Positions 17,989 through 26,949 of a stretch of 64,000 nucleotides of DNA are shown piece by piece. Source of the DNA: Acidimicrobiia bacterium (GTDB taxonomy: Bacteria; Actinomycetota; Acidimicrobiia; Acidimicrobiales; Bin134); NCBI GenBank assembly GCA_022822905.1, contig JAJDYE010000009.1, positions 23,212 to 87,211 on the forward strand, written 5' to 3'. Under the pieces are notes generated by a model. The model saw only the letters and a list, made by a program, of their open reading frames with translations. It ran no database searches and was not told the origin of the DNA. Every line of letters begins with the position of its first letter. Position 1 is the first letter of the stretch. Position numbers and translations under genes: made by a program.

Positions 17989-19044
17989 TTAAGCGCTAAC
18001 CACGCGGCAGCGGACCTCGGGCTCGATCTCTGCCCCCACCCAGCGCAGGGCCAGGCCGCCTCGGGCGTGACCCGCGGTATCCAGCCAGTTGGGATGGCCG
18101 GGATCGCTTCGGGCCACCACCACCCGCACGGTGCCGTCGTCTTCAACCGCCGCGGTGTGGTGATTCAGGCTGGTCCGGTAATACTCGAAGTCCAATGACT
18201 CCAACCAGTGGTTGCCGAGCTGGATGTTCCAGTACTCGCACTCGGGGGGCTCGAACTCGATGATCCAGGCCTCGTCGGGACCCAGGTCGTAGTAGCCGTA
18301 GTTGTACGACGTGTCGGGATCGCCCTGGGCGAAGGCCAGAAGCTGGGGATCGATGGGCCGGACTTCATGAGTATGGGCGGCGAAGCTGGCCGTCCAGCCC
18401 AAGAACTGGCCCACCACCGCAGCCACGGTGAAACCGGCCCAACCCAGTGCCCCGGCCAGCCGCTCGGGATCAATTGGCTCAGGCGGGCTACCGGCATCGG
18501 TCCGCTCCAAGGTCAGCTCGGCGGGAGTCTGATTGGGCCGATCCAGCAATGTCTGGCGGACGTTCAGCGAGTTGGTGCCCTCCTTCATGGCCAGCCATGG
18601 TCCCGACTGGGGTTCAGTGCTAATGGCCACCTCGAAGCAGCCGTCGTCGTCCAAAGCGAGTTCTTCGGTGGTGAGATAGCTGTCGCGGATCAGCCCTTCG
18701 GGGGTACCCAAGCCGCCGCTGAATGCCCCCATCCGGATGGAGTGGGCGTCGTTGAGTCGGCCCCGTAGCCGGTAGTCGAAGCGGGGCGACAACCGGGCAC
18801 CGCCGTAGGCGTAATCGGGGTTGTCCAGGCCGATCTTGACCCCTGACTGGTTGAGAATCGCCCGGGCCGGGTCGGACTCCTCCAAATTGGCCTTCAAAAA
18901 ATTGGCGACCAGGCGGGTCACGTAGCGCAACCCCTCGGCCCGGTCGAAATCATCGTCGGGGGAAGCGTTGAGCACCTGGCGGCCAGCATCCCGCAGGGCG
19001 TCACAGAAGTCCTCCCAAGAATTGGCCAGATCTATTTCGCTCAT
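17989..19044 (-). CDS. DUF1214-like protein
   Basis: 351 aa from the ATG at 19044 (MSEIDLANSWEDFCDAL), which overlaps the sulfotransferase stop by ATGA. No signal peptide. Segments DDDGCFEVAISTEPQSGPWLAM and EYWNIQLGNHWLESLDF resemble the beta-sandwich DUF1214/DUF1254 family, whose members cluster with steroid and lipid catabolism genes in actinobacteria. The molecular activity of the family is not established. It is the last gene of a minus-strand run: Mo-hydroxylase, LLM enzyme, sulfotransferase, this gene. Confidence 0.7.
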   Translation of the reverse strand: MSEIDLANSWEDFCDALRDAGRQVLNASPDDDFDRAEGLRYVTRLVANFLKANLEESDPARAILNQSGVKIGLDNPDYAYGGARLSPRFDYRLRGRLNDAHSIRMGAFSGGLGTPEGLIRDSYLTTEELALDDDGCFEVAISTEPQSGPWLAMKEGTNSLNVRQTLLDRPNQTPAELTLERTDAGSPPEPIDPERLAGALGWAGFTVAAVVGQFLGWTASFAAHTHEVRPIDPQLLAFAQGDPDTSYNYGYYDLGPDEAWIIEFEPPECEYWNIQLGNHWLESLDFEYYRTSLNHHTAAVEDDGTVRVVVARSDPGHPNWLDTAGHARGGLALRWVGAEIEPEVRCRVVSA

Positions 19045-20183
19045 TCCACCGCCACCCCGCAAGCCTCGATGTAGTCGGCATACCGCTCGTGAATTACCTC
19101 GGCCCGCAAGCCGTATTGGTCGGGGCTGTAGTCGTGAACACCGTGCTCGCCTTTCGGATGGTCAGCGGCCCACTGGGCCACAGCCTCCCCGGCGGCGGCA
19201 TCGAACGGATAGCCGAACCGATCGCAGATAGCAGCCACGCTGCCCAGCGGGTCGGACTGGAAGTCGGCGAATTGGAGGTCGTAGAACCGGTCCTCTCGCC
19301 CGGCTCGGGAGGCCAGCATCCGCTCGATCCCCCGAGCCCACAGCTCGGTCTGCTCCGCGCCGTGGGCGATGTTGTCGGGATGCTCTTCGAACCCCTGGCG
19401 GCTGACCGCAGTGAGGCTGCACACCGAGGCCACCGCCTTCAACGGGTCCCGATGGGTCATAACCACGTTGGCATCGGGGTACGTGGCGAACAGCGCCTCC
19501 GGGGCGAACAGGTGGCTCGGATCCTTCAGCAGCCAGCAGGTTTCAGGCTCATCGACGCCGATCAGCCCGATGCTGCGGCGGTGGTGAGCGTAGGCCGGGC
19601 CCATGTCGCAGGCCGCCCACCAGGCGGAATAGGTGGGGATGCGGAACAAACACTCGAACGTCACGCTGGCGAACGAGTGGCGGAACAAGTTCCAGCACTC
19701 GTCCACGAACTCGGCCGACTGGAAGTGGATGGTGGACTGGTCCGGATTCATCTCCGCCATGGCGTCCATCTTGGCCTTGCAACTGACGTAGTCGTCAATC
19801 TGCTCCCATTGGTCGCGGGGCGGGCGGGGCTGGGGCATCTCGGCGAGCCACAGCTCCAATCCCTGGAAATGGGGGCTGGCCGCCATCAGCTGGTGCAAGG
19901 CGGTGGTACCGGTGCGGGGCAGGCCGATGATGACCAAAGGGCGCTCCACATTGACGTCGGCCGCCTCGGGCCGAGCCTTCAGGCCAGCCTCGGCTTGGAG
20001 GCGACCCATGAGGGCTCCGGTAATGATCTCGCCGATGGCGAAACGGCCGATGTCGGTCATAGCCGCCTCGGCTTCTAGCGACTCCTCCAGCACGGTGAGA
20101 CCTTCGAGATAATCGTCGCTCCCGAAGTCGTCCATCCCGGTCCGCTCGACAGCGGCGGCGTGCCATTGTTCGATACTGCTCAC
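19041..20183 (-). CDS. Sulfotransferase family protein
   Basis: 380 aa from a GTG at 20183 with an ideal AAGGAGG ribosome-binding site. The PAPS 5'-phosphosulfate loop appears as IIGLPRTGTTAL (about residues 84-95). The 3'-phosphate-binding region is probably VVMTHRDPLKAVASVCSLT. The N-terminal ~75 residues form a helical extension usual in the Sulfotransfer_3 group of actinobacteria. It would transfer sulfuryl from PAPS to a hydroxyl or amine. Translationally coupled to the DUF1214-like gene downstream. Confidence 0.9.
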   Translation of the reverse strand: MSSIEQWHAAAVERTGMDDFGSDDYLEGLTVLEESLEAEAAMTDIGRFAIGEIITGALMGRLQAEAGLKARPEAADVNVERPLVIIGLPRTGTTALHQLMAASPHFQGLELWLAEMPQPRPPRDQWEQIDDYVSCKAKMDAMAEMNPDQSTIHFQSAEFVDECWNLFRHSFASVTFECLFRIPTYSAWWAACDMGPAYAHHRRSIGLIGVDEPETCWLLKDPSHLFAPEALFATYPDANVVMTHRDPLKAVASVCSLTAVSRQGFEEHPDNIAHGAEQTELWARGIERMLASRAGREDRFYDLQFADFQSDPLGSVAAICDRFGYPFDAAAGEAVAQWAADHPKGEHGVHDYSPDQYGLRAEVIHERYADYIEACGVAVE

Positions 20184-20214
20184 TAAGCCTCCTTACGTCG
20201 CATGTCGATGCTGC

Positions 20215-21087
20215 TTACTGGGCCGCTGCTTGGAGCTGTTCCCCAAACGCGGCCATCGTCTCGGCGGTGTCGGAAAAGAACAAGAATGAGGGAACGATGA
20301 GGCGGTCGCCTCCCAGCTCGGCTACCTCCTGTATCAGCCCGGCGGGGTCGTCCATAGGCGTGTTGGGCAACCCCACGGTGATCTCGATGCTCTCCGGGTC
20401 TCGGCCGGCCGAGGCGGCGGTTTGGCGCATCTCATCGATGAGCTCGGCCATGGACACTCCTTCTCGGGGTCCGGGCCAGAAGCCGTCGCCCAAACGCCCC
20501 GCCCGGCGGGCCGCGGCCCGCGAGTGGCCGCCGATCACGATGGGCACCCGGCCGTTGGCCGGCTTGGGGTTCACGCTGACCCCGGAGAACGAAGCGTGAT
20601 CGCTGTCAAACGAGGTGCTGTCTGCATCCCACAGCGCCCGCATGGCTCCGATGTAGTCGTCGGTGCGCTGGCCCCGACGCTCCCAGGGGATGCCCAGCGC
20701 CTCGAACTCTTCTTTGAGCCAACCCACACCCACTCCGAGGATGACCCGGCCCCCCGACATTGAGTCCAGGGTGCCCAGCGACTTGGCCAGCACCACCGGG
20801 TTGCGCTGGGGCAGGATCAAGATGCCCGTCCCCAACCGCAGGCTCGTGGTGGCTGACGCAACCCAAGTCAGCCAGATCAGCGGGTCAGGCAGAGGGGAGT
20901 CGGGAGTCATCGCCATCTTGCCCGACGGATCGTAGGGGTACTGCGAGGCGTACTCGTCGGGGTACACCACATGCTCCACCGTCCAAACCGAGTCGAACCC
21001 GGCGGCCTCCGCGGCCTGTCCAAATTCCACCGCGCCCTCGGCGGAGGTCCAGTGGAGGATGTTTGCGAAACCAATCCCGAACTTCAT
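20215..21087 (-). CDS. LLM-class F420-dependent oxidoreductase
   Basis: 290 aa from the ATG at 21087 (MKFGIGFANILHWTSAEGAV). F420-LLM features are SVWTVEHVVYPDEY, LRLGTGILILPQRNPVVLAKSLGTLD, GRVILGVGVGWLKEEFEALG and VPIVIGGHSRAAARRAGRLGDGFWP. This order and spacing match TIGR03619-type F420 enzymes (from memory). It sits 23 bp after the Mo-hydroxylase stop and 31 bp before the sulfotransferase start, so it probably shares their transcript. Confidence 0.93.
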   Translation of the reverse strand: MKFGIGFANILHWTSAEGAVEFGQAAEAAGFDSVWTVEHVVYPDEYASQYPYDPSGKMAMTPDSPLPDPLIWLTWVASATTSLRLGTGILILPQRNPVVLAKSLGTLDSMSGGRVILGVGVGWLKEEFEALGIPWERRGQRTDDYIGAMRALWDADSTSFDSDHASFSGVSVNPKPANGRVPIVIGGHSRAAARRAGRLGDGFWPGPREGVSMAELIDEMRQTAASAGRDPESIEITVGLPNTPMDDPAGLIQEVAELGGDRLIVPSFLFFSDTAETMAAFGEQLQAAAQ

Positions 21088-21110
21088 GGCTCGCAAGAGT
21101 AGGACAATCG

Positions 21111-23357
21111 CTAGCTGGCTGACTTCATGGCCGACCAGACCTTTTCCGGGGAGGCGGGCATGTCGAGGTGGCGGATGCCGAGGTGGGATAGGGCGTCCAC
21201 AACTGCGTTCTGCACCGCGGGGGTGGAGCCCACGGTGCCCGACTCACCGATGCCCTTGGCCCCCAGCGGGTTCAGCGGGGTGGGCGTGACCGACTCGTGG
21301 ACCTCGAAGCTAGGCAACTCGGTGGTGGATATCACGCCGTAGTCGGCGAAGTTGGAGGTCAGCAGGTTGCCGTCGGGGTCATAGCGGACCTCCTCGATGA
21401 GGGCCTGGGCGGCACCGGCGGCCAGCCCGCCGTGGATCTGGCCATGGGCCAACAGCGGATTGAGGAGATTGCCGGCGTCGTCCACCGCCACCAGACGTTC
21501 CAAGCTCACCTGGCCGGTACCAGTGTCAACCTCGACCACTGCAACGTGGGTTCCGAACGGGAACGTGGGGCCGTGCTGTTCGAAGTCGTTTTCCACGAAC
21601 AGCTTTTCGGTTGCCGCCGCGGCCACGTCGGCCCAGTTCGCCGACCGGGCCGGAGTACCGACGACATGGAATTGACCGGTCTCAGAGTCCAGCACCACGT
21701 CGGCGGCCGCGGCCTCCAGCAACTCGGCAGCGAGCGGACGGGCCGCATCGATGAGCTTCTCGGAGGCATTGAGTAAGGCCGAGCCGGCGATCTGGGCGGT
21801 GCGGGAGCCTCCGGTGATGTCGCTGGAGGGGATCTCGTCGGTGTCGCCATGGATGATCTCGATGGAGCCCATGTCGATGCCCAGGGTGTCGGCCACCACC
21901 ATCGACAGTGTGGTCACGTGGCCCTGACCGAAGGGAGTGGCCCCAGTGCGGGCCAGCACCGTACCGTCGACTCGCAGCTCCAGACTTCCCGTCTCCGTGC
22001 AGACCGGGCCCATGGGCGAGGTGACCTCCACATAGGTGGCCACTCCGATACCCAGTTGCCGATTGTCGCCCTGCTCGCGGCGGGCCGCCTGCTCGGCTCG
22101 CAGGCCCTCGTAATCGGCGGCTTGCAGCGCAGCCTCCAGAGAGGCCCGGTAATCCCCCGAGTCATAGGCCGCTCCGGTGGGTGTTGTGAGGGGAAAGGCG
22201 TCAGGGGCTATGTAGTTGCGCCGGCGAAGCTCAGCCGGGTCCATACCGATCTCAGCGGCGAACAGGTCTACGGCCCTCTCGATGGCCGCAGTGGCCTCGG
22301 GGCGACCGGCTCCTCGGAATGCGTTGACCGGGGCGGTGCTGGTGGCCACCGCGGTGGCCGACCAGGCCACGTTGGCAATGTCGTAGTTGCCGCAGGCCAT
22401 GAGCCCGGTGAACGTGGGCAGCAGCGCCCCCACGCCGGGATAGGCCCCGGCATCGGCCAGCATGTCCAGGCGATAGTGGGTGAAGCGGCCATCGGCGGTG
22501 CCCCCCAAGGTGACGGTCTGGAACTGGGCTCGGCTGTGGCCCAGCGACTGGAGGCTCTCGGTGCGGGTCTCGGCCCAGCGCATCGGGCGACCCGCCCGTC
22601 GGGCCAGCCACCCCAACAGGCACTCCTCAGCACCAGGGCTGGCCTTGGTCCCGAAGCCGCCGCCCACATCGGGGATGATCACCCGCACCTGTGATGGGTC
22701 CAACCCCAATGCCCCAGCGATGGCTCCTTGAGCGGTGTGGGACCCCTGGGTGCTCGACCAACAGGTGAGGCGCCCGTCCTCTCCCCATGCCGCGGCGGCT
22801 ACTCGGCCCTCAATGGGGCTGGCGTAGATCTTGGAGTTGACGATGCGATGGGTGATCACCACTTCGCACTCGCTGAAGTCCACTTCGGCGGTCGGGGGCA
22901 GAGCTATGGCCACGTTGGACTCAGCATCGTCAAACAGCTTGGGGCCGTCGGCGGCAGTCTCGGCATCGACCACTGCGGTCAGCGGGTCGTAGTCGGCCCA
23001 TACCGCTTCGGCGGCATCGGTGGCCTGCTCGACGGTCTCGGCCACCACCGCGGCAATGGGCTCGCCCACGAATCGCACCTTGCCGGTAGCCAGCAGCGGG
23101 CGGGACATAGCAGGGTCGCCGGACATAGGCGGGCGGGGCGGCAGGTCCAGGTCGTCGCCGGTGACCACGTCGACCACTCCGGGCATGGCCTGGGCATCGC
23201 CTGTCTCTACCGACACCAACCGGGCATGGGCGATGGGCGAGCGGACGAACACTACATGGGCTGCCCCTTCAAGAGGGACGTCGGCCACATAGGTTCCCCC
23301 GTCCGTCAACATCCGGGGGTCTTCGACCCGCCTCACCTCATTGCCCAAAATGCTCAT
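21111..23357 (-). CDS. Xanthine dehydrogenase family, molybdopterin-binding large subunit (form II CoxL-like)
   Basis: 748 aa starting MSILGNEVRRVEDPRMLTDGG. The MoCo hydroxylase signatures are VGGGFGTKA (Mo-pterin loop), [11 protein letters not shown] and, near the C-terminus, [16 protein letters not shown] with the catalytic Glu. The active-site loop reads RGAGR rather than the CSFR of genuine aerobic CO dehydrogenase, so it should be a form II or aldehyde/aromatic hydroxylase-type enzyme. No FAD or 2Fe-2S subunit gene is adjacent. First gene of the minus-strand run ending at 17989. A paralog is at 45329-47590. Confidence 0.92.
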   Translation of the reverse strand: MSILGNEVRRVEDPRMLTDGGTYVADVPLEGAAHVVFVRSPIAHARLVSVETGDAQAMPGVVDVVTGDDLDLPPRPPMSGDPAMSRPLLATGKVRFVGEPIAAVVAETVEQATDAAEAVWADYDPLTAVVDAETAADGPKLFDDAESNVAIALPPTAEVDFSECEVVITHRIVNSKIYASPIEGRVAAAAWGEDGRLTCWSSTQGSHTAQGAIAGALGLDPSQVRVIIPDVGGGFGTKASPGAEECLLGWLARRAGRPMRWAETRTESLQSLGHSRAQFQTVTLGGTADGRFTHYRLDMLADAGAYPGVGALLPTFTGLMACGNYDIANVAWSATAVATSTAPVNAFRGAGRPEATAAIERAVDLFAAEIGMDPAELRRRNYIAPDAFPLTTPTGAAYDSGDYRASLEAALQAADYEGLRAEQAARREQGDNRQLGIGVATYVEVTSPMGPVCTETGSLELRVDGTVLARTGATPFGQGHVTTLSMVVADTLGIDMGSIEIIHGDTDEIPSSDITGGSRTAQIAGSALLNASEKLIDAARPLAAELLEAAAADVVLDSETGQFHVVGTPARSANWADVAAAATEKLFVENDFEQHGPTFPFGTHVAVVEVDTGTGQVSLERLVAVDDAGNLLNPLLAHGQIHGGLAAGAAQALIEEVRYDPDGNLLTSNFADYGVISTTELPSFEVHESVTPTPLNPLGAKGIGESGTVGSTPAVQNAVVDALSHLGIRHLDMPASPEKVWSAMKSAS

Positions 23358-23400
23358 GGGCGAGAAGCGTAGGCCAGAGACCTGTCGAGTTACCTACCTG

Positions 23401-24792
23401 CTACTGCGGTAGCGATCGGCGCCAAGCCTGGGCATCTTCGCCCATGGGGGTGGACGGGGCCCGGTCGGTGAACGGCCAAAGCTCCTCGGCGATGCTCCGC
23501 CAGTTGGCGGTGGCGCCAAGCTGGGCGAACAGCGAGATCAGCCCGAGGTTGATCCGCTGAAGCACCACCAGCGAAGGGGGCACGTTCAGCACCTTCTTCA
23601 GTTCGGCGTGCTCGCCGGTGGCGTTGAAGATGGCTCTGACCCCCGCGGCGGCATACTCCGGGGTGAAGGTTCGGGTCTCATCAGTCAACACGAACTCGTA
23701 GAAGTGAGTGAAGAACGCCTCCACCTCGTCATCGCTGAACGGAGCGTCGGCCGGCAGCAGCCCGGCGGCCACTTGTTCGGCCCGGAACCGGGGAATGTCC
23801 CGGTCGATCACCATGGCTATGAGCATCCGCTCGAACTGGGAGGTCTCTTCGGTGGTGAACCGCTTTACCAGTCCAAAATCCAAGAAGGTGACGGAACCGT
23901 TGGGACCGAAGAGGTAGTTGCCGGGGTGGGGATCGCCGTTGAACGCCCACAAGCGATAGATCGACCCGAACGAGAACCGATAGATGGTCTCGGCCACCCG
24001 ATTGCGCTGCTCCTGGGGCCATCCCAGCACATCTTCGAAGGTCGCGCCGGTAGCCAACTCGGTAGTGAGCACCCGGGAAGAGCTCAAGTGGTCATACACC
24101 TCGGGAACGGAGATGTAGGGGTGACCCCGGTAGTGGTCGGCGAACAGGCGCTGGTTGGACGCCTCATGCTCGTAGTCGAGCTCCTCGGTGAGTCGCTGGC
24201 GCAGCTCGTCCACAATGGGGGCGGGGTCGAGGCCGGGAAACAGCACCGACAGCGCCCGGAACACCATCCTGGCCGATCCCAGGTCGGCGGCAATGGCCTC
24301 AGCCACGCCGGGATACTGGACTTTGACTGCGCAAGCCCGGCCGTCGGGGGTGATGGCCCGGTGGACCTGGCCGATGGACGCCGCCGCAATGGGCACCGGG
24401 TCCCACTCCTCGAACAGCTCGTCGGGCGTGGCGCCGAGTTCGGCAGCCACCACCGACTCAGCCAGGGCCGGGCTCATCGGCGGGGCGTTGGCCTGAAGCT
24501 GGGCCAGTGACGTCCGGGTGGACTCGGGGAGGCCCACATCCAAATAGCTGGCCATCTGGCCGATCTTCATCAGCGCGCCCTTCATATTGCCCAGCACTTC
24601 CACCACGTCGGCCGCCGTGCGCAGCTCCCGCTCTGCTTCGAGGGCCTCTGACCGCCGAGCGTCGGCGAACACCTGCCGGGCCCGGGCCATCGCCCAGCGT
24701 CTCCCGCTGCGAGCTCCTAGCCCGGCCATTTTGGCCGTGCGCCCCAGCCGTCCCCGCCGGGGCACCGCTCCCCGACCGCGCCTGTCTGCCAC
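23401..24792 (-). CDS. ABC1/AarF (UbiB-like) atypical kinase family protein
   Basis: 463 aa if started at the GTG 24792; the open frame runs further to an ATG at 24876, but that would overlap the divergent NYN gene start. Hallmarks are the KxGQ motif in LMKIGQMASY, an A-rich loop IAAASIGQVHRA, the CAVKVQYPGV lysine, GDPHPGNYLF and FLDFGLVKRF (metal-binding DFG). The family supports ubiquinone biosynthesis in proteobacteria; in actinobacteria the role is unclear, possibly lipid or quinone homeostasis. A membrane-anchoring C-terminal helix is not obvious. Confidence 0.92.
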   Translation of the reverse strand: MADRRGRGAVPRRGRLGRTAKMAGLGARSGRRWAMARARQVFADARRSEALEAERELRTAADVVEVLGNMKGALMKIGQMASYLDVGLPESTRTSLAQLQANAPPMSPALAESVVAAELGATPDELFEEWDPVPIAAASIGQVHRAITPDGRACAVKVQYPGVAEAIAADLGSARMVFRALSVLFPGLDPAPIVDELRQRLTEELDYEHEASNQRLFADHYRGHPYISVPEVYDHLSSSRVLTTELATGATFEDVLGWPQEQRNRVAETIYRFSFGSIYRLWAFNGDPHPGNYLFGPNGSVTFLDFGLVKRFTTEETSQFERMLIAMVIDRDIPRFRAEQVAAGLLPADAPFSDDEVEAFFTHFYEFVLTDETRTFTPEYAAAGVRAIFNATGEHAELKKVLNVPPSLVVLQRINLGLISLFAQLGATANWRSIAEELWPFTDRAPSTPMGEDAQAWRRSLPQ

Positions 24793-24865
24793 CCCGCCGA
24801 AAATACCGTCCCAACCGCTGCTTATTGCACCTTTGATTGCATATAACAGTCGGTAGCATTCTCTA

Positions 24866-25489
24866 GTGGCCACCATCGTCTACATTGACGGCTTCAACTT
24901 CTACTACGGCGCCGTAAAGGACACTCCGTACAAGTGGCTCGACTTTGAAGCACTTTGCCGGCGCTTGCTCCCAAAGGATCAAATCACCAAGATTCGCTAT
25001 TTCACGGCACGGATCAGTTCACGCCCCGATGATCCTCAGCAAGCCAACCGTCTGGACACCTTTCTCCGAGCTCTCGGCACCTTCCCGCTCATCGAGATCC
25101 ACGAAGGCCATTTTGTTACCCGTCCCACTCGCATGGCGCTCGTGAATCCGCCCAGGCGTGGTCCCCAGACAGTTGAAGTCTGGAAGACCGAGGAAAAGGG
25201 CTCCGACGTCAACATCGCCACTTATCTGCTCCTTGATGCCTTCCAGCATCGTTGCGACACCGCAGTGGTCATCAGCAACGACTCTGATCTTGCCGAACCG
25301 ATCCGAATTGCTCGATCTGAGGTTGGAATGAAAGTGGGCATCATCAATCCCCACAAGCCGCAGTTTCGGTCCCGCCGACTCCAAGGGACGTTCTTCAAAC
25401 AGCTTCGACACAATGTCCTTGCCCAAGTCCAGCTACCACCGACCATCCATACCAGCCAAGGCGTTATCCGCAAACCCAGTGCTTGGTAG
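24866..25489 (+). CDS. NYN domain protein (PIN-like, LabA/DUF88 family)
   Basis: 207 aa from a GTG at 24866 (VATIVYIDGFNFYYG). The three acidic clusters of the NYN nuclease fold are visible: YIDGFNF, KGSDVNIATYLLLDA and SNDSDLAEPIRIA. The C-terminus RSRRLQGTFFKQL is usual for standalone bacterial NYN proteins. The family is predicted to cleave RNA. Codon choice is visibly less GC-biased than that of its neighbours, suggesting acquisition. It ends in a clear hairpin terminator and has no same-strand partner. Function could be RNA processing or phage defence; neither is shown. Confidence 0.9.
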   Translation: MATIVYIDGFNFYYGAVKDTPYKWLDFEALCRRLLPKDQITKIRYFTARISSRPDDPQQANRLDTFLRALGTFPLIEIHEGHFVTRPTRMALVNPPRRGPQTVEVWKTEEKGSDVNIATYLLLDAFQHRCDTAVVISNDSDLAEPIRIARSEVGMKVGIINPHKPQFRSRRLQGTFFKQLRHNVLAQVQLPPTIHTSQGVIRKPSAW

Positions 25490-25498
25490 GAAAGCGCA

Positions 25499-25520
25499 AG
25501 GGCTCGCCGGAGCGAGCCCT
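25499..25520 (+). terminator. Hairpin terminator after the NYN gene
   Basis: AGGGCTCGC/GCGAGCCCT is a perfect 9-bp stem with a CGGA tetraloop, ten bases after the NYN stop. A second weaker stem (CCAG...CTGG) follows within 25 bases. No T-tract. Confidence 0.75.
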
Positions 25521-25560
25521 GCACCCAGCCGCCGAGGCGACTGGGGGAATATCAATATTC

Positions 25561-25588
25561 TACCTACAAGGATGACATTACCTACAAG
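25561..25588. repeat. 10-bp direct repeat TACCTACAAG upstream of serA
   Basis: Two exact copies of TACCTACAAG (25561-25570 and 25579-25588) have an 18-bp period in an AT-richer intergenic stretch, just after a GAATAT/ATATTC inverted repeat at 25547-25560. Function unknown; a regulator-binding site is possible. Confidence 0.5.
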
Positions 25589-25635
25589 CTTCTCCCCATT
25601 TCCCCAATCGGCAACAGGGCAGAAAGAGATATCGT

Positions 25636-25656
25636 ATAGTGGAACAGTTCCGCTAT
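25636..25656. promoter_or_regulatory. Imperfect palindrome, candidate operator of serA
   Basis: ATAGTGGAAC-A-GTTCCGCTAT is a 10+1+10 palindrome with one mismatch, 70 bp before the SerA start. It overlaps TATAGT (25635-25640), which resembles a -10 box; no convincing -35 is seen. The TGGAAC/GTTCC core is of the kind used by IclR-type regulators, but that link is only a resemblance. Confidence 0.45.
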
Positions 25657-25725
25657 TCGGTACAAGGGCGGGTGTCGGTCTGTGCCGCATCCCATCCCCC
25701 GCAGAGCAACCACGGAGTCCCCGAC

Positions 25726-26949
25726 ATGCGAATCCTCTTTGCCGACAGCTTGGCCGAGAGCGCCGTCCAGCGGCTGCGGGCTGGCGGTGACAAATGCGTG
25801 GTCGATTCCTCGCTAACTGCGGAAACACTGCCCGAGCACATTGCCGGGTTCGACGTGCTGGTAGTGCGCAGTACCGAGGTCACCGCGGCTGTTTTGGACG
25901 CGGCCGACCAGCTTGGGCTGGTTGTGCGAGCCGGTGCGGGAACCAACACTATCGACGCTGACCGGGCCGCTGAGCTGGGCATCTTTGTGTGCAACGTGCC
26001 CGGGCGAAACGCCATAGCGGTGGCTGAGCTGGCCATCGGGCTGATGTTCGCCATCGACCGCCACATCGCCCCCGCCACCGCCGATCTGCGAGCTGGCGAC
26101 TGGAACAAGCAGACGTACAGCAAGGCCCGGGGCCTGTTCGGCGCAACATTGGGAATCATTGGCATGGGGGCCATCGGCGTCGAAGTGGCCCAGCGGGCCG
26201 GTGCCTGTGGCTTGCGGGTAATCACCGAACCCCGGTCTGACCGTACCCGCGACATCCGCCGCCAAATGGCCGACATCGGCGTTGAGGAGGTGGCCGATCG
26301 GGCCGCGCTGTTGGCGACCAGCGACATCGTGTCGCTGCACGTGCCCGGTGGAGAGGAGACCGTGGGCATGGTTGACGCCGAGTTCCTGGCCGCCATGAAG
26401 CCCGACGCGGTGCTCATCAACACCAGCCGGGGCGAGGTGGTGGATGAGGCCGCGCTCTTGGCCGCACTCGACAGCACCGACCTAAGGGCCGGACTCGATG
26501 TGTTCGCCGAGGAGCCTTCGGGGGGCACCGGCCAATTCAGCTGCGACCTCGCCCGCCATCCCAAGGTGACAGCCACCCACCACATCGGTGCCTCCACCGA
26601 ACAGGCCCAGATGGCAGTGGCCGAGGGCACCGCCGAGGTGATCGAGGCCTACCGCAGCGGAGTTGTGCTGGACTGCGTCAACCTCGAGCGGGTTCCCAAT
26701 CGAACCGCCACTCTGAGCGTCCGCCACCTAGACCGGGTGGGAGTGCTGGCCTGTGTGCTTCAGGAGTTGAGCCGGAAGCACATGAACGTGGCCAACATGC
26801 AGAATCGGATCTTCTCCGGCTCTCAAGCGGCGGTGGCCATAATCGAAGTGGCCGGGACGATCGACGACGACCTGCTAGGCACTCTCGGTTCCATTGAGCA
26901 TGTGATTTGCGCATCGGTGCTCGACACCCATCCGGCAGCGTCCCAGTGA
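25726..26949 (+). CDS. serA: D-3-phosphoglycerate dehydrogenase-like protein (SerA family)
   Basis: 407 aa from the ATG at 25726 (MRILFADSLAESAVQRL); earlier in-frame codons lie inside the operator-like region. D-2-hydroxyacid dehydrogenase features are VVRAGAGTNTIDADRA, the Rossmann loop GIIGMGAIGVEVA, INTSRGEVVDEAAL (catalytic Arg region), AGLDVFAEEP and TATHHIGAS with the catalytic His. The C-terminal ~75 residues look like an ACT domain (RVGVLACVLQELSRKHMNVANMQ), giving possible serine feedback. It oxidises 3-phosphoglycerate in serine synthesis. GTGA overlap with the DUF1015 gene. Confidence 0.88.
   Translation: MRILFADSLAESAVQRLRAGGDKCVVDSSLTAETLPEHIAGFDVLVVRSTEVTAAVLDAADQLGLVVRAGAGTNTIDADRAAELGIFVCNVPGRNAIAVAELAIGLMFAIDRHIAPATADLRAGDWNKQTYSKARGLFGATLGIIGMGAIGVEVAQRAGACGLRVITEPRSDRTRDIRRQMADIGVEEVADRAALLATSDIVSLHVPGGEETVGMVDAEFLAAMKPDAVLINTSRGEVVDEAALLAALDSTDLRAGLDVFAEEPSGGTGQFSCDLARHPKVTATHHIGASTEQAQMAVAEGTAEVIEAYRSGVVLDCVNLERVPNRTATLSVRHLDRVGVLACVLQELSRKHMNVANMQNRIFSGSQAAVAIIEVAGTIDDDLLGTLGSIEHVICASVLDTHPAASQ

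Noticed and set aside
21111..23357. Aerobic CO dehydrogenase large subunit (CoxL form I)
   Set aside because: The active-site loop is RGAGR, not the Cys-containing CSFR of true CO dehydrogenase, and CoxM/CoxS genes are not adjacent. The same holds for 45329-47590.
23401..24876. ABC1 kinase starting at the ATG 24876
   Set aside because: That start would overlap the divergent NYN gene start and add a poorly conserved, unlikely N-terminus; the GTG at 24792 is preferred.
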